A DNA stretch of 64,000 bases from Mycteria americana. Its lineage: Eukaryota > Chordata > Aves > Ciconiiformes > Ciconiidae. The notes under the pieces were generated by a model, which was not told where the DNA came from, did no database searches, and saw only the letters and a list, made by a program, of their open reading frames with translations. The first letter of the stretch is position 1. Every line of letters begins with the position of its first letter. Positions 23,283 through 36,350 of this stretch are shown here, in pieces. Made by a program: the position numbers and the translations under genes. The stretch spans positions 37,666,501-37,730,500 of the forward strand of contig NC_134373.1 of assembly GCF_035582795.1 (NCBI RefSeq), written 5' to 3'.

Positions 23283-26079
23283 ACAGCAAGGTGGCTTATG
23301 TGCTGCTGTAATACACAGATATTTCTCTTTTCCTGAAGTGAACTTGATCAGATTTTGGAGCAGGGGGGGCACAGTGGCAGCACGTACTGAACCTCTAAGC
23401 CTTTTCTGTATCTTCCCATAGTATTTTGAAGCACATAGAGCCATGCTAGAAGAGAATTTTTCTCAGTATCTTGGGACTTTTAAAGGATGTCTAATGTTTA
23501 TTTTCCAAAAACTTTTAATGCATCTAGTTATGAAAATGTTGCATTTTCTGCGCACATAGCATGTTACTTGGAATCAACGCTATGTGTCTGTGTTCTTAGA
23601 CCTCTGTGTAAAAAATCACACAGAGAAATTAATTTATACTGCAACCTCTTTGGCTGAAAGTAAAGATTTGTGCACAGCAAACTGTATAGAAATTAAGCAC
23701 ATGCATTTATCTGATACCTAATGATTTTCAGTCATTTTTGAGATAAACATGTCATGTATGATTATTTTCCTATTGTTATAATTCCTACCAATTACTCCTT
23801 ATAAAATATAGCTGTGATTTTCTATTTCCCTGTTCTATTTATTTGCAAAATTCTTTCTGAAAAACTAGAGAAAAAAGGTAATTAAATTTGCATCTTCAGA
23901 GCAGAAATGTAGTTGTGCTCCCCGTTTGTTTTACTAGCGATCACAAACCCACACAATCAAATCATTAAAAGTTTTTTAGAATTTGATTTCTGCATATACA
24001 AAATATCATTTCATTCCTCACCATAAAAATTATGTACGATACAAACCTTCCCATATAGTTCTAATTTTAGTAAACTAATATGTATTTCTAAACCCCCCAA
24101 GTTAATGTTCTTCACTCCCGACCAATCTTAGCCTATTGCTACATAGAAACCAGTTCTGCCTGACACAGGGAGCAATTAATTCACACTGCCAAACACAAGA
24201 GGTATGTAATGCTTTTTCAAATATCAAATCAGTCCAATTTCATTTAGACTTAAATGATTTTTCTGGTCCCTCTTCATGTAGATACCTCTGCAGTCAATTA
24301 GCATTGTCACTTTTGATCTGTAATACTCAGATACTGGTCATTTCCCATTAGAGTCTTATTAAATAGATTCTTATGGTCAGATAGAACCTTCTGCAATGTA
24401 ATATCTGAGGAGAGAAAACTGACAGTCATTATGTAGCTGGCATATACTAAAAGGTTAGATATTGCAGATAACCTTAATCACAAATTACACTGCATGTCAG
24501 TGAATTAGCTCACAACTTTACAATTCTGCCTAAACAGCCAGGTTTCCCACCCAAACACTCTTAGACTATTACTCAGTTAAACTTAACCATCTATATGTTT
24601 CCTAATTAAAATCTTTTTTAAGCTGTAGAGCTTCAGACTTGACACCAGACTTTCAGGTTAGACAGAGAAACCTGTTTCAAGAGCTTTGGATTCTGCTGCC
24701 TGTAAAACCATACTCCCTTACGCTGTGGGCACGTGTCCTCTGCTGGATCCAACTGTGTTGCCCCACCTGGTTGATGAGAACCTGTTATTATTGAAGCTGC
24801 CCATGCTAAATGATTCATGTGGAGAAATCCCACAAGCAGCTCAGCCCGCAGGCTGAAGGGGAGATAACTTCTGGCAACAAGAGCCGTTACAAACAGCTGG
24901 ACAGTGACTTCTTCAGATGTGCTACTCTTTCATGGTATGAAGCTCAAAAGGAATCACTGTTTCTCAGGGTGATTTTTCCTATACACAAAGATGACAGAGC
25001 ATGGGAGTCCAGTTTCACAGGGTTTTGCTAGCCCTGTCTTTTTAAAAAGACACTCAATACACTCTAACCCAAGTAGAGGACAAGGGTAATTTTTTAATGA
25101 AATCTTGATATTTGGTGAGATTTTTTGTGACAGATGAGTTTAAAAAAAATATTCTGTAAAGCAGCTGAGAACTCCTTTGAGCATAAATAAATCCAAAGGA
25201 AATGATGTGTTGGCTAAGATGTAGGTAAATGCAGAAATCAATATATCCATCACTTGGCCTTAAATAGTGACACTAAAACCAGATGCAGCAAAACCAGATG
25301 ATAAAATGCCTGATTTGATTATTTGATGCCCTTCAAACTTAATAGAAACCCATTGACTTAATGAACAACAGAGCAGGTTTGAGTGACCAAAGAGCTTGAA
25401 TCACTACTGGCTTAATGGGGTGAGATCATGACAAAGATTATTAAACAGCAATCCAGATATTACTGGGAATACTCGAACCGTTTCCTAGGGGAATGAGTCA
25501 GCATCTACTAACTATTTTGTTGTGGTGGTCACAGGTACGATGGCAAGTATGGTAGGACGGCTAAGCGACAGGGGTCGGGAGGATACAGTTGGGTTGTGGT
25601 TTGTGGTGTGTCTTCTTTTAAGAATGCTTGCTACATGGACACCATTTCCCCCTGAAAATTTTATATGCTACATAACCAGTTAATGAGTGTCACATAACCG
25701 CAATGATGTGGCTGCTGACTCTTGCTTACATCTGCACCTGGCCACACTCACAGATGTCCAGCCTTGACGATGGCCAGCACCATAGCTGCCTGCCCTATGT
25801 TTCTCACCAAAGTACATAACTTAACTTACTCCCTGCCTTTTCCCCTTGAAAAGAAGGGCCACCCTTGCCCTAAGGAGGTGTACCTTGCACCATTATTTTT
25901 GTTTCTATAATGGAGGAGAGGAGCTGCTACACAGAGGAGAAACTAAACGACTGAAGGCTAACTCTGTGGCAAAATGGGGGAACTGACCATGGATCTCCAT
26001 GTTCTGATCCCTAGATCTTCCTCCCATTGCAACTCTTGAAAATAAATCATTTATGCAAAAGCTAACTCTCTATTAATTA

Positions 26080-26420
26080 GTTACTGCCAGTCACTGTATT
26101 CACACATCACATATTTTCATTATGCAACTTTATCAAAATATCTATTTCATCCTCAGCAGTGCATGTGCAAATTTTTTTTCTACTCAGATTTGTTTAACTG
26201 ATTGCCTGCCTGATAAATCCTACTGATTGTTTATCTCTGGTGGCATAACAGCGTGCACGGAGCTATGCTGCAAACTGACAGGCATCTCACTGTATGGAAT
26301 AATTCAATGCCTCATTAAAAAAGAGAATTAGACATGGTTTCAGAGATTAGTGCCAAGAGAGTTTTGCCATTTTACATTCTTGTTGATGCAAACTGTAGAG
26401 ACATGTAGCGTTGATCAGCA
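26080..26420. promoter_or_regulatory. Candidate conserved non-coding element
   Basis: The stretch has mixed complexity and no repeat. It holds TTAATTAG (about 26073-26080), a TTATGCAA octamer-like site (about 26119), GATA-type TTATCT (about 26230) and ATTCAATGCC text. It reads like a conserved enhancer, but this is a judgement on texture only. Confidence 0.2.
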
Positions 26421-27639
26421 GGATATGATTCAAAAGACACCACAGAGGTCAATGTAAGCTACCCCGTGTAGGCTTTCTCACAGGTCACAGAAATATGTGT
26501 GGGTTTGTTTATTGCTGAAATCCCTTCCAAAATACCCCTGTTTACATAGTGTTAAGGTGACCCAGGAGAGGAAAAATGGAATAAAAGTTGAAAGCTCAGC
26601 ATTAATGCTGTTCCTTGTGCTTACGCATCAGAATAATTTCTGTCAAACTTTAAGACATCATACCATCTATAACACAATGCAGTTTGGTATAGTCTTACTT
26701 CTGTATGCTGTACAGCTAAGCGTAATATACTTGAAATCTGGTTTGATTTTATGTTCCAGTGGGATCTACAAAAGAAATCAAGGGGAAAAACTTGAAGCAA
26801 CCTCCAGTTATCTTCCTCTCTGTCATGTGGTTTTCCTATAACTTCTTATCAGGGATGAATAATAGTAGTTCATTTGCACACTGGAAAGTCATTGGATTAG
26901 CACGTTCACATTTTGAGGCTATCAGGGGGGAAAGTGTTATAACAAAATATTTTCCCTCCATCCTTTTAAAGTCTCTGCTTGGACCTTGAATTGAAAGCTA
27001 GCAAACATCCTGCCAGCTTTCCTTTCTGGGCGCACATGGAGTTTGGGAAGGGATATACCAAGGCAGCCACAACTTTTCTAGCTGTGGGGACTGACTCAAG
27101 TCTCCAGGAGGGACCTCCTTCTATTGCCTGTCTGCAAACACAGGACTTGAGGACAGAGATGCACTGAGAAACCCAGCTATGTCCTTGCAGACCTTGTGGG
27201 CAGCAGCCAGTCACATACTCTACAGCCCTACTCATTAGTAAAGCTCATCACGGCAGAGAAAGGCCACTTGCATTGCCCTGTACAATACACCAGGACTTCT
27301 GCTCTATTGTGGTACAGAGGGACAATCTCTGCCTGACTCCCTCCAGCCCACATGCTCATGATAACCAGAAGGCATCTCTTTGTGTACAAGTAATACAAAT
27401 ATTACACAGCTCACTATAGGGAATGAGAATAAGAGACTAAGCTCTAATACCCATTAACAAATAACCACTGTTTCATTAAGCTGTGCGGCAAGGACTGCGC
27501 AGAACAGAAAACCACAGTGATTTAATATAGATTTCTAGTTGGAACGTTATGATACCTGTAGAATACTTTAGTAAATTACTGATGTCAGTTGTATTTCTCT
27601 TTGAGACTAGGGAAATAGGTTATTGGCACAATAAAACAT

Positions 27640-27790
27640 CTAGAGGCATTTAAAATGTCAGTCTAATAGCAAGAACCAGTAAGGCTTTTAATTACCTTCT
27701 GTGCAATTTTTTTAATTGCTTCAGTGGCTGCAGTGCTTAGTGAATTCCTGACAGAGCAGCTGCAACTGACTTAATTTAAAACGTTTTTGA
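27640..27790. promoter_or_regulatory. Candidate conserved non-coding element
   Basis: Homeodomain-type cores (TTTAATTACC near 27687, TTTAATTGC near 27711) lie close to CAGCTG (about 27758) and CTTAATTTAAA (about 27770). No repeat or open frame explains the stretch. Support is weak. Confidence 0.2.
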
Positions 27791-28387
27791 AGCTCTTGGA
27801 GGAAGTATTAAGAAATACAACAGAAATCCAGGGAACTACGTGGGGTATTTTATGTGGTGCATGTGAGGAAATCTTGGGCTCGGTTTGCAACATGTTTAAG
27901 AACGTTTTGAACAGCTTGAATGGATATCCACATCAGCATTCCCCTGGTCTGGGTAGAAGATGGTGTTGGCTGCCTTTTGTGGGAGCCATGCTACGGCACT
28001 CCACTTTAGAGAAAGCAAAACCTATCCCTCATGGCCCTGGCAGCTGTGGGGAAAAGAGCAGAGGCTCAAGAAAAAGGCTGAGAGCCAGAAATAGTCCCAG
28101 GACCCTGGCAGATCAAATAGAACTTACCTTTAGCTTGCAGATGCACTTGCAGGTCTTGACATCAAACTCTGTTTTTTTCTTCAAGAGAGAAAGCCATTCT
28201 ATTAACGAGGAAGAAAGCGCATGAACATTTTCCCCTAATAAAATTTGATTTACAAATAACTGGCACACCCCACCCAAGGACTATCCACAGTGATCACAGA
28301 GGCGGACTTGAAGAATACCAAGTAACCACGTGAGCTTGTTTTTTTCCAGCAGAGACAGAAAATGGCCACCGGAGCTGCAAATGCTGC

Positions 28388-28840
28388 CTAAAAACCAACC
28401 ACCTCCGCTGCACCTATATGCTGGCCATAGTGTGGAAGCGGCACATGGGCAATGTCATTTCTCTTTGCCCAGAGGCATGTAAGGCCATGCCTGGCCAACC
28501 CTTTGGCAGCAGATGCAGGATCAGATTGTCCTTGCTGGGAAGCAAGGTGACTCCAGCAGCACGGCACAGTGCCCACGCACTGCCTGGGGTGGGCTCTTGC
28601 CACGCAGACCATACGTACCGCTTTGCATCCTGCCCTCTCACAGCACAGCGTGGGGGATGTTCCCCTACCAGTCTGCAAAGACTCAAGTCCACCCAAAACC
28701 ATGTGCCACCTCCAGGGAAGCACTCCCACCCTCACCCTCTCCAGCCGTGGATAATCAGCGTGGCTCAGTCACTTTGGCACCACTGTCCCATCCAACTCAC
28801 TGCCACCGCTGTAGCCTCAAAACAACATGAGCAGTGAGGT
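28388..28840. other. GC-rich patch of unknown nature
   Basis: This is one of the few GC-rich blocks outside the CpG island. Overlapping open frames of 92-139 codons occur on both strands (28418-28837 plus, 28388-28735 minus). CpG is not strongly enriched, so it is not an island. No protein or transposon was recognised. It could be a decayed element or a non-coding RNA exon. Confidence 0.4.
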
Positions 28841-31800
28841 CCGGCTGTTGGCCCAACACTGTTGAAGCTTCCTGGCAGAGGGAGGTTGGGACTGGGAAAA
28901 TCACAGCAGAACTTCAACCTATGGCTCTCCGGCAGGGCAAAACCATATGCTTTTAGGTTTATTTCATACTACACTGCACTCTGTTAATAAAATGGACTTG
29001 TAATCCATTTGAAAAACCACACGGGGCACAGATCCATCTCACAAACCTCTCTTTCCCTCCTGGGGTTTATCTTGATTAGGCTGTAAAAATACATCATTGA
29101 AAAGGATTAACTAACACATTCTGGTGTTTTTTTCAAAGGGTGTTTCTACTTTACAAAAGCACGGCAGTATCATATTCTGACTAGAATATGGTTAAAGGGA
29201 ACTTTTTTCCTAACAAAATTGCAGGGAAGGTATTCTACTCCAGCACACACAAGAAGGTGTGGACCTCAGGCACACAAGTGGTACACAAACTAACAGTATC
29301 TAATATACTTCAATAAATGTAGTCAGGACAAATTCTCAGAGACATGGTGATTACGGGGACACATCATGGAAACAGGAAAGAAGAAAATATTGCCTAGTCC
29401 AGCACGTTGATTCTTGTGGACATTTAGAGTCATGAAATAAGACTATTCATCAAAAATGATGGGACTTCTTGATGTCAGTTCTAAGTGGAAAAGATGTGTA
29501 TTTTCTAGCTATTAATTTTTGCCTTCCATTGAAACTGGGAGGAAAACAGACACTAAGTAGAAATGTACTGGCAACCTTTCTAAACTGAGGTTTTAGTTAA
29601 ATATACAGAGCAGTCCTTAGAGTGACTATTTAATAGCAATTCTGAAGGTCAGCTATAGTCAGTAAACAGTTCTATAAATTATGCTGAAAAATTCTTTTGA
29701 TGAGTCCTTGCAATAAATCCTTTTTGTGTAAACTACAACATAGTCTATTGGGTCCTCTCTGATTTCATTCATACTCACATAAATCAACAGAAAATCCATG
29801 GAAGTCAATGGAGTTACACCGAAAACAGAAACTTTCCATTTGATTTTTCTAGGAAGTGTAAATTCATTGCATCAGCTTTTCAGGATTAGTATAGTTTTAG
29901 GAGAACATGTGTTAGTGACAAAATCTACCAAAAAGATCTAACACTCCAGTAGTCTAAAAATTCATCTTTACCAAATACTTGTCATAATTTAAAATAATCT
30001 ATTTAAAGGGGAGGGGGTGTCAGATTTTACAGAAGCTGGAGGAACTGGATCAGTATCTTTAATTTAAAGCAAAGTGAGACGATTTGATTTAAAAAAGGTT
30101 CTTTTGTTATTTTAACTCAGAACATGGCAAATAAATTTTAGTTTATGACTGTGTCTTATAGGACAGATTTTATCCTGCCTAGCACACCACGATGTCGTTT
30201 TTGTTTGTCTGAATATAAAGATTGCATATTCTTAGATGTGCATGTAAATGCCAAAAAAAAGCCAATATAATACTCTATGTACAAAAATGCATCATTGTCA
30301 TCAGAACTAAGAAAGCCTGACCACATGTGGGTTTTTCTTTTGGATTTACTCAGAAAGTCTTCTTGTAACTTGGACAGTTATATGATCCTGTGTAAGCATT
30401 TCAATGTCCTATAGGCAAATGCCTTTTCAGAATGACCGGGTCTCTTTTCTTTACTTAGCCGCCTACGTTCACAGAACATCTAGGAGCAATCACTGATTTC
30501 TTTGTCAGATTTGGTTGGACAACATGTTCAAAAGATGTTAGCAGGTGTGCACTGAAACTGTATGACTGCATCAGCCTTTTTTTTTCCAGAGGATCAGACT
30601 AAAATATGATTGTCTAATAGCAGACAGGTGGACACATAGAAAACCACCTAGATACAAGCCTAAGGAAGCACACGCTTCTAGCACAGTAACAGCCAAGCCT
30701 GTTGCACAGCTTGACAACATGCAGTTAGCATCAATCTTTTTCTGAAAAAGAAGTGCAAATCAGATACTAATTGTATTTGTTTTAAATCAGAAGCATTCTG
30801 GTTTCTTGTTGTAATTCCATTTTCATTAAAATTTGAAGCCGTTTAGGCAAACAAAAAAGTTTGGCAAATTGCTCCCAAAAATCAAAAACTCCTGTTAATA
30901 ACTTCTGAGTTTATGTGGAATGAAAATACATAAGGAGAATAGGCATCAAAATCAAGTGAGCAAGGTACATGAGAAGAAGTGGAAGAGGACAGTAACACCT
31001 TTACAATGAGAAATAACATTTAATATGATAATTTGGGTTATGTTGTGCTGCAAAAGGAACCCTAGAATCTTTAACAAAGGTGAGGAAAAATTCACATACT
31101 ACTCGCAGATGTATGGTGCGTTGTTTGAATTAGGGGTTCCCCCTCATGTCAGAAAAAAGTATAGAACCATTCAATATTAAGTACTATGCTATAAATTTAT
31201 ATGGTAAGAGCTCAGAGGACCCTTAAAAATAGGATAGGTTAGAATAATTTTTCATACTTAACTTCTGAAACTCGTTCAAACACCATAAGCAGTGTATTGG
31301 AAGGCTATGTTTTTTATCTGATATCGCTGTTCTCATTCATCTATCAATTTTTATTCATTACTAGCTTCATACTATAGAATTTTATTGGATCATTGAATAA
31401 TGTTTTCTATTTTCCTCCTTTTGATTAATGTGTTTATTGATGCAAAAAACAACAGATATTAGTTTGGGGAATAAAAAGCAGTACACTGAATTGAGCTTTA
31501 ATGTTGGTTTCTTTAGCAAAGTGTCTAAAAATAAGGAATTAAAATATCTGCTTCCATTTGTCATTTCACCTACACAAGTTCCAGTATCGTATTGTATGCA
31601 AGAGGTTTTGCACTTGAGACAAAGGTTTAATTATCAGGTTGTTATATTCTCAGGTACCTATATTGCCTGTGATCTCCTAGCAGCATTTCAATGTTTTAAT
31701 TTTAACTAACAATGAGACATTTCATTTTACGTCTCCAGAACATTGTTAAATACACCGAAAAACAACAAATTTTTTATTGATCTTAATGGAGGTGTTCAAT

Positions 31801-33477
31801 GTTAACTTTGTTTCACTCTGACATCCATTTTAATTCCTTTTATTCCTTGCAGTCTTTAGTTTGGCATAGGACAATACAATTCATCAAGGCTCTAATATGT
31901 TTAATTATGCTCAGTGGAAACATGTTTAAAATTCATTCTAGTTCTAACAGACGTATATAAGCCAAATGCTTCCATAAAAAAGAAAACTCAATAACTGGAG
32001 ACTCCACAAATTTCAATTCATTCCACGTAGTGGAAAGGGAGGGTAATCTCTTTCCCATCTGCATACTTTGACGAGCTATTTTAGTCCACAAGTTCTTAAA
32101 TCTGAGGTTATAACTTCAAAAAGGCAAACTCAGCAGTCCTGAGGCAAGTTACCATCAGCAAACTATATCACCTAGCCCTCCCTCGGGCACAAAGCTAAAA
32201 CAGAAAAAAACAAAACAGTGGATGCCTGAAAATTTTTTTAAGGAAGAGGCCACCTGCCAGTTTAAAAGTAGAAAGGTGAACGGGTCTTAAAGTACCCTGT
32301 GCTGTTTACTACACAACCAGCGGCACCAGCGCGAAGCCGACGGCTGTGCCTGTGAGACAGGCGTGCCAAAGCAGCCTGCAGAACAGTCAGAGCACAAGGC
32401 CTTTTCCGTCCGGCTGTAGCCTTACCCCCATTCCTGTTAGCTTCACCCGCGCTCACAGGCCAGCTGCCTGAGCACCTTTCTACCAAGACTGCTGTGGGAT
32501 AACAAGGCTTTATGGTGCTACTGGCAGGGTCTCTATGTACCTAATTGACTTTGCCAGGGAGCACCAGTTCTTTTTAAACCACCCTTCTGTTTACACACTC
32601 TAAGATGCCTAACTGGCTTGACAGACGCAACTAACCTCTCCAGCAGCTAGCCAGGTTTGTCCCTACCAGATGGTATTTAGCAGGGTGACTTCCTTTGCCC
32701 TTAACCCTTTCTGTGTTGGCCTTTTCAGCTATTTACTAAGTTGCCTTCTTTTCTATTAGCAGCCCAGTGACCTCCAGAATTATAAGCAAGGAAAGCTGGA
32801 GCAGGGAGCAGATCCATCTCAACACCCATCACTATTCTTGGTAGAAGCACGTTCAACCACCTCTAATTTCTAGGACCGTGCAAACATATGGTGTAAAGTT
32901 GGGTAACGCTATGAAGAAATCCCAGAGGCAGAAGTAGAATTTTATATAAAAGACATAATCAGTGTCAATTTCACAAATTACCCTGTCCTAATTTCGTTCA
33001 TTCATAACTCTTGCAGTATCACTGTTGGTGTTTGAGATCTGAAGAGTATCAGCTCTCTAATAACACTCATGTTGAAGTCAACACTACACTCATATGTTGC
33101 TGCCTAGCATCCAGCTCACAGCCTCATACAATAAGTATCCCCGACTTTGATGTGTTTCGGGCATGCATGAGAACTCCAGGTAATGCCACTCCCATTTGGC
33201 TTACCGCATACTGGAATAACAAAATGTGCATTTTGTTTGAACGCAGAATTTTGCCAAAACATCCTCTTGGTTTTCCATTTTCCTCATCTGTTTTCAGTCT
33301 CAAATTTCCTTTGCTAACCAGAAGATCCTAGAATTAATTCAATTCTTCTTTACTCTTTTCCCTTTTGCTGTTGTTAACCTGAATGGTCATTCTATTTTTC
33401 TCTGTTAATGATTAGATTAATGCTTTTCTTGTTCTGGGTTGTTTTGTGATCCACCTTCCCTAGCAATTATAACTTTC
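28841..33477. other. AT-rich sequence, nothing firmly recognised
   Basis: From 28838 to about 31380 neither strand carries an open frame of 60 codons or more. Near 29799-29830 the text GAAGTCAATGGAGTTACACC resembles an ancient palindromic amniote repeat, but the match is short. A moderately GC-rich patch at about 32290-32480 has no recognisable content. Confidence 0.5.
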
Positions 33478-33815
33478 CTACTTTGGTGTGAGTAGTATTA
33501 TAAACAGTACTCTAGATAATGGCCAACTCCACCATATGGAGCAATAAAAATGCTTGGATCTCCTTTTGATTTATACTGCATAGGACTAGTAATTCAATTC
33601 ACTCCACTACTCGATTTGTTTTTCATTGCCAGTACACATTGGGATGAATACTTTAGGGATTATTTTAATGCAGAAATACCCAGATTGCTTTATTTGTCTA
33701 GAAATCAGCACATTTTCTAGTTTATGAATAGCTTTTGTTTTTATTGTTTATTCATTTACCTGGACTGAATTTCATTTGTCATTGGTTGGTCCCATAATCC
33801 AGATGTCTTCCCAAA
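33478..33815 (-). mobile_element. Ancient CR1-type LINE internal fragment
   Basis: The plus strand resembles the reverse complement of the reverse-transcriptase end region of an old amniote CR1. Recognisable parts are the TTCATTGCCAGTACACATTG text at about 33620 and ACCCAGATTGCTTTATTTGT at about 33680. The GACTGAATTTCATTTGTCAT segment at about 33764 is followed by GGTTGGTCCCATAATCC. The order matches the family. The copy is heavily mutated and carries no usable reading frame. It may belong to the same CR1 lineage as the piece at 13440-13755. Confidence 0.55.
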
Positions 33816-35926
33816 CGAGCTATACTGTACACATGGGATTTTTTTCTTTATGCACTCCGTTGATGTTAGCATTACTACTTGGAGATTCAGCTTATAATTA
33901 AGGGGCATATTCTGCTGCTGCCAACTGCAGCCTTCCTCTGCACAGGTCTGTTATTTCAATTTGTCACAATCTGACACTAAAGTAACATTTGTGTTTCAGC
34001 ATAAGTCTCGCTCAAACATTTGTTATGAAGTCTGAATTTGTGACACACAAGCACTAGAACTACTTCAGCTAACTTTAGTTTTCACCTTTGACTTCAAAAT
34101 CCCTTTTGGGCTATTATCAAAAGTCTTCTAAGAATCTAAACACAATTACCTCTATGTCGTCCTTAATGAGCAGGAGAGCAACAGTTTATTTTTCTTATTG
34201 AACTGCTAGACCAGCAGTTAGTCATCCCCAGGCACTCTTCCTGAGAGAGACACTCACAAGTATTTCACAGGCATGTGCATGCTTAAAATTAAATCTAACT
34301 ATACTTGTGGTTTTGTCAGTACATTACAGTAAGCAAGCCTATAACTTTCATTCAAATGTTCACAGAAACACACATTTAAAATTGAATACTTTTTAAAATA
34401 CTTTTTCCTGCCAAAACTCAGTATAGATAATACAGTAAGCCTGAACAATAAATCAATTTATTTAGCATTACCTAGAATGCTTATCACTCATGCAGGAAAT
34501 ACTGATTTCTCAGATAAAAGATATGGTCTTTACAGCTTACCATCCTCTCATTTTAGCCCTGCCCTGAATCACTGGAAACGAGAACTTTCCCTGACTGAGG
34601 TGCACCATGTTTTACGTCCCTCTTATCTTCCAAAAGGGTTTGAAAGAAGAGTCATGCCATTCAAAGTCAAGCCTAGCACATCTATAATATAAGTAATTCT
34701 GTAGCCTTTTAAATTAAGACTTTTTACTTACTAAAAACAGGTAAAAAAGCCTGAGTATAAAAAGGAAAAAGAAATAATGTCACACTTGAACATTGAAACC
34801 TAGTAAGACATTATTCAAAGTTGGGAATTCCCTCCAGCAAGAGCAATTGGCTACTCCTTGCTTAGTATAAACATTTCCATTTGCCTGCAGACTCTACAGA
34901 AGAGAAATTTAGGTAAAAGTCAGTTTTTCACAGACTTCTGAACAAACATTTTGTTTGACAAAGGTTTGATACTTCTTCTTTAATTTTATGCTGAGCAACT
35001 AAACACATTAATAAATTGTAAGGATTTACAGGAACCTCCAAATTTCAGGAGTGATCTTCTACTATTCATGCATTTCTCTACCGTTGGAAGGCAACAACAG
35101 TTTTTACTGCTCAGGTTGTGTCCTTTAATAGCTTTGCATGTGGATTGCTACCATCCAAATCATTTCACACATGAGGTAGTTATGTTCATTTAGCAATGCA
35201 TCTGGTAGTGTTGTAAGCAGCAATGTTTGCTAAGGCAACTGTGTCCACACACCAAAAAAAGTGATTTCCACATCCCTTGAAATGTTAGAGTGAGTAAATT
35301 ATACTTTGCTCATGGAATAATGTTATATAGGATAGGATTCTTGAAGGACAATATATGGCTGTATTAAATAAAAATATTAAATAATAAATGCAAGCCCATT
35401 CATGCAGTTAATTCCATAGACCTGAAGCAAGACATGTCTACCTAAATTGGACTTAGCTTTCAGGTTCACAAGCTTCATAACGCAAGGAGAATCGAAGCAC
35501 AAGATACAACAAAGCAGAGTTTTTGCCACCTGTTTATGAATGGAAGATGCAGCATGAAAATGTAACATTCAAAATATCCAATGAAACACAAATGGAAAAT
35601 AGTAAACAGATCACAATAAGCTCTGTTTACAATAAGCTGTATTTTTGGCACATTTTTTTTTTTAAAGTAGTCACTCTCCCTTACATATTCCCTACCTTCT
35701 GTGCATTTTTATGCTTATTATTATTATTTCCAGCATGACTTGCAGCTTCCAGGAGCTGAACTTAGAATAGCCACTGAGGCTTTTTTGCTGCAAAACAAAA
35801 CTACATGAAGAATCAGCACTGTATTATCTTTACAAACATGTACTCTTCCTTCAGTTCTCAATCTAGTGGATGTCAGGGTATTTAATATGGCCCATTCTTC
35901 ATGGAGAATGGTCGTCCTATTTGCTG
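33816..35926. other. AT-rich sequence, nothing recognised
   Basis: No exon, RNA gene or repeat family was recognised. Small open frames (34477-34692, 35377-35568, 35523-35738) look random. Confidence 0.6.
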
Positions 35927-36026
35927 CTGTGAGATTGATAGTGCTGCGTGCTATCAATCCCAAAAGCTCTGATGCAGGCCATGGACCTCAACCAAAAGAT
36001 TCCTTTCTGTGCTATCAATCTCGCAG
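35927..36026. repeat. Nested inverted repeat around GATTGATAG / CTATCAATC
   Basis: GATTGATAG at 35933-35941 is perfectly inverted as CTATCAATC at 35951-35959. The longer arm 35927-35941 pairs with 36012-36026 at 14 of 15 positions. GTGCTATCAATC is also directly repeated at 35948-35959 and 36009-36020. One arm can therefore pair with either of two partners. Confidence 0.75.
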
Positions 36027-36179
36027 TTCTGTACTCTCTCCAAGTCTTAAATCAGGCTGGTTGATATCTTTCCAGTTTCTGTATTCCTGCATCAGCAGTC
36101 TGGCTAAACATGGTCATCATTCACTACCTTTGTTTCAGCAGTGGTTACAAATACAATATCACTTTCTGCAATGTTACAC

Positions 36180-36350
36180 TATTATTATTGTCATTACTAT
36201 TTATTTATATTACAATAGCACCCATGATGTGATCGGTGCTTTCCAAACCTAGAGAAAACCAAAGACTCCATCCCCCAAAGTGGAAGAGCCATACAGGGAC
36301 TTTTTACCATAGTAGGAGTTTCAATCTTAGACAGCACGGATAAATATAAA
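36180..36350 (+). repeat. Ancient interspersed repeat, family uncertain
   Basis: The text TATTTATATTACAATAGCAC (about 36199-36218) is followed by GTGATCGGTGCTTTCCAAAC and then CCAAAGTGGAAGAGC and CAATCTTAGACAG. It matches in order an old repeat common in amniotes that reads roughly TTTATATTRCAGTAGCRCC, then GTGCTAGGCGCTGTACAAAC, then a CCCCAAAGAGCTTACAATCT segment. I cannot name the family with certainty. Confidence 0.5.

Larger units (their letters stand above)
23283..28387. other. Unique AT-rich sequence, no gene seen
   Basis: No exon, RNA gene or transposon was recognised. Open frames 26497-26841 (114 codons) and 27787-28224 (145 codons) on plus do not resemble any family I know and have no visible supporting features. 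Two regulatory-looking stretches are listed separately. Confidence 0.55.

Noticed and set aside
27787..28224. 145-codon open frame on plus
   Set aside because: No similarity to any family I know; composition drifts with local GC content; no evidence of transcription.
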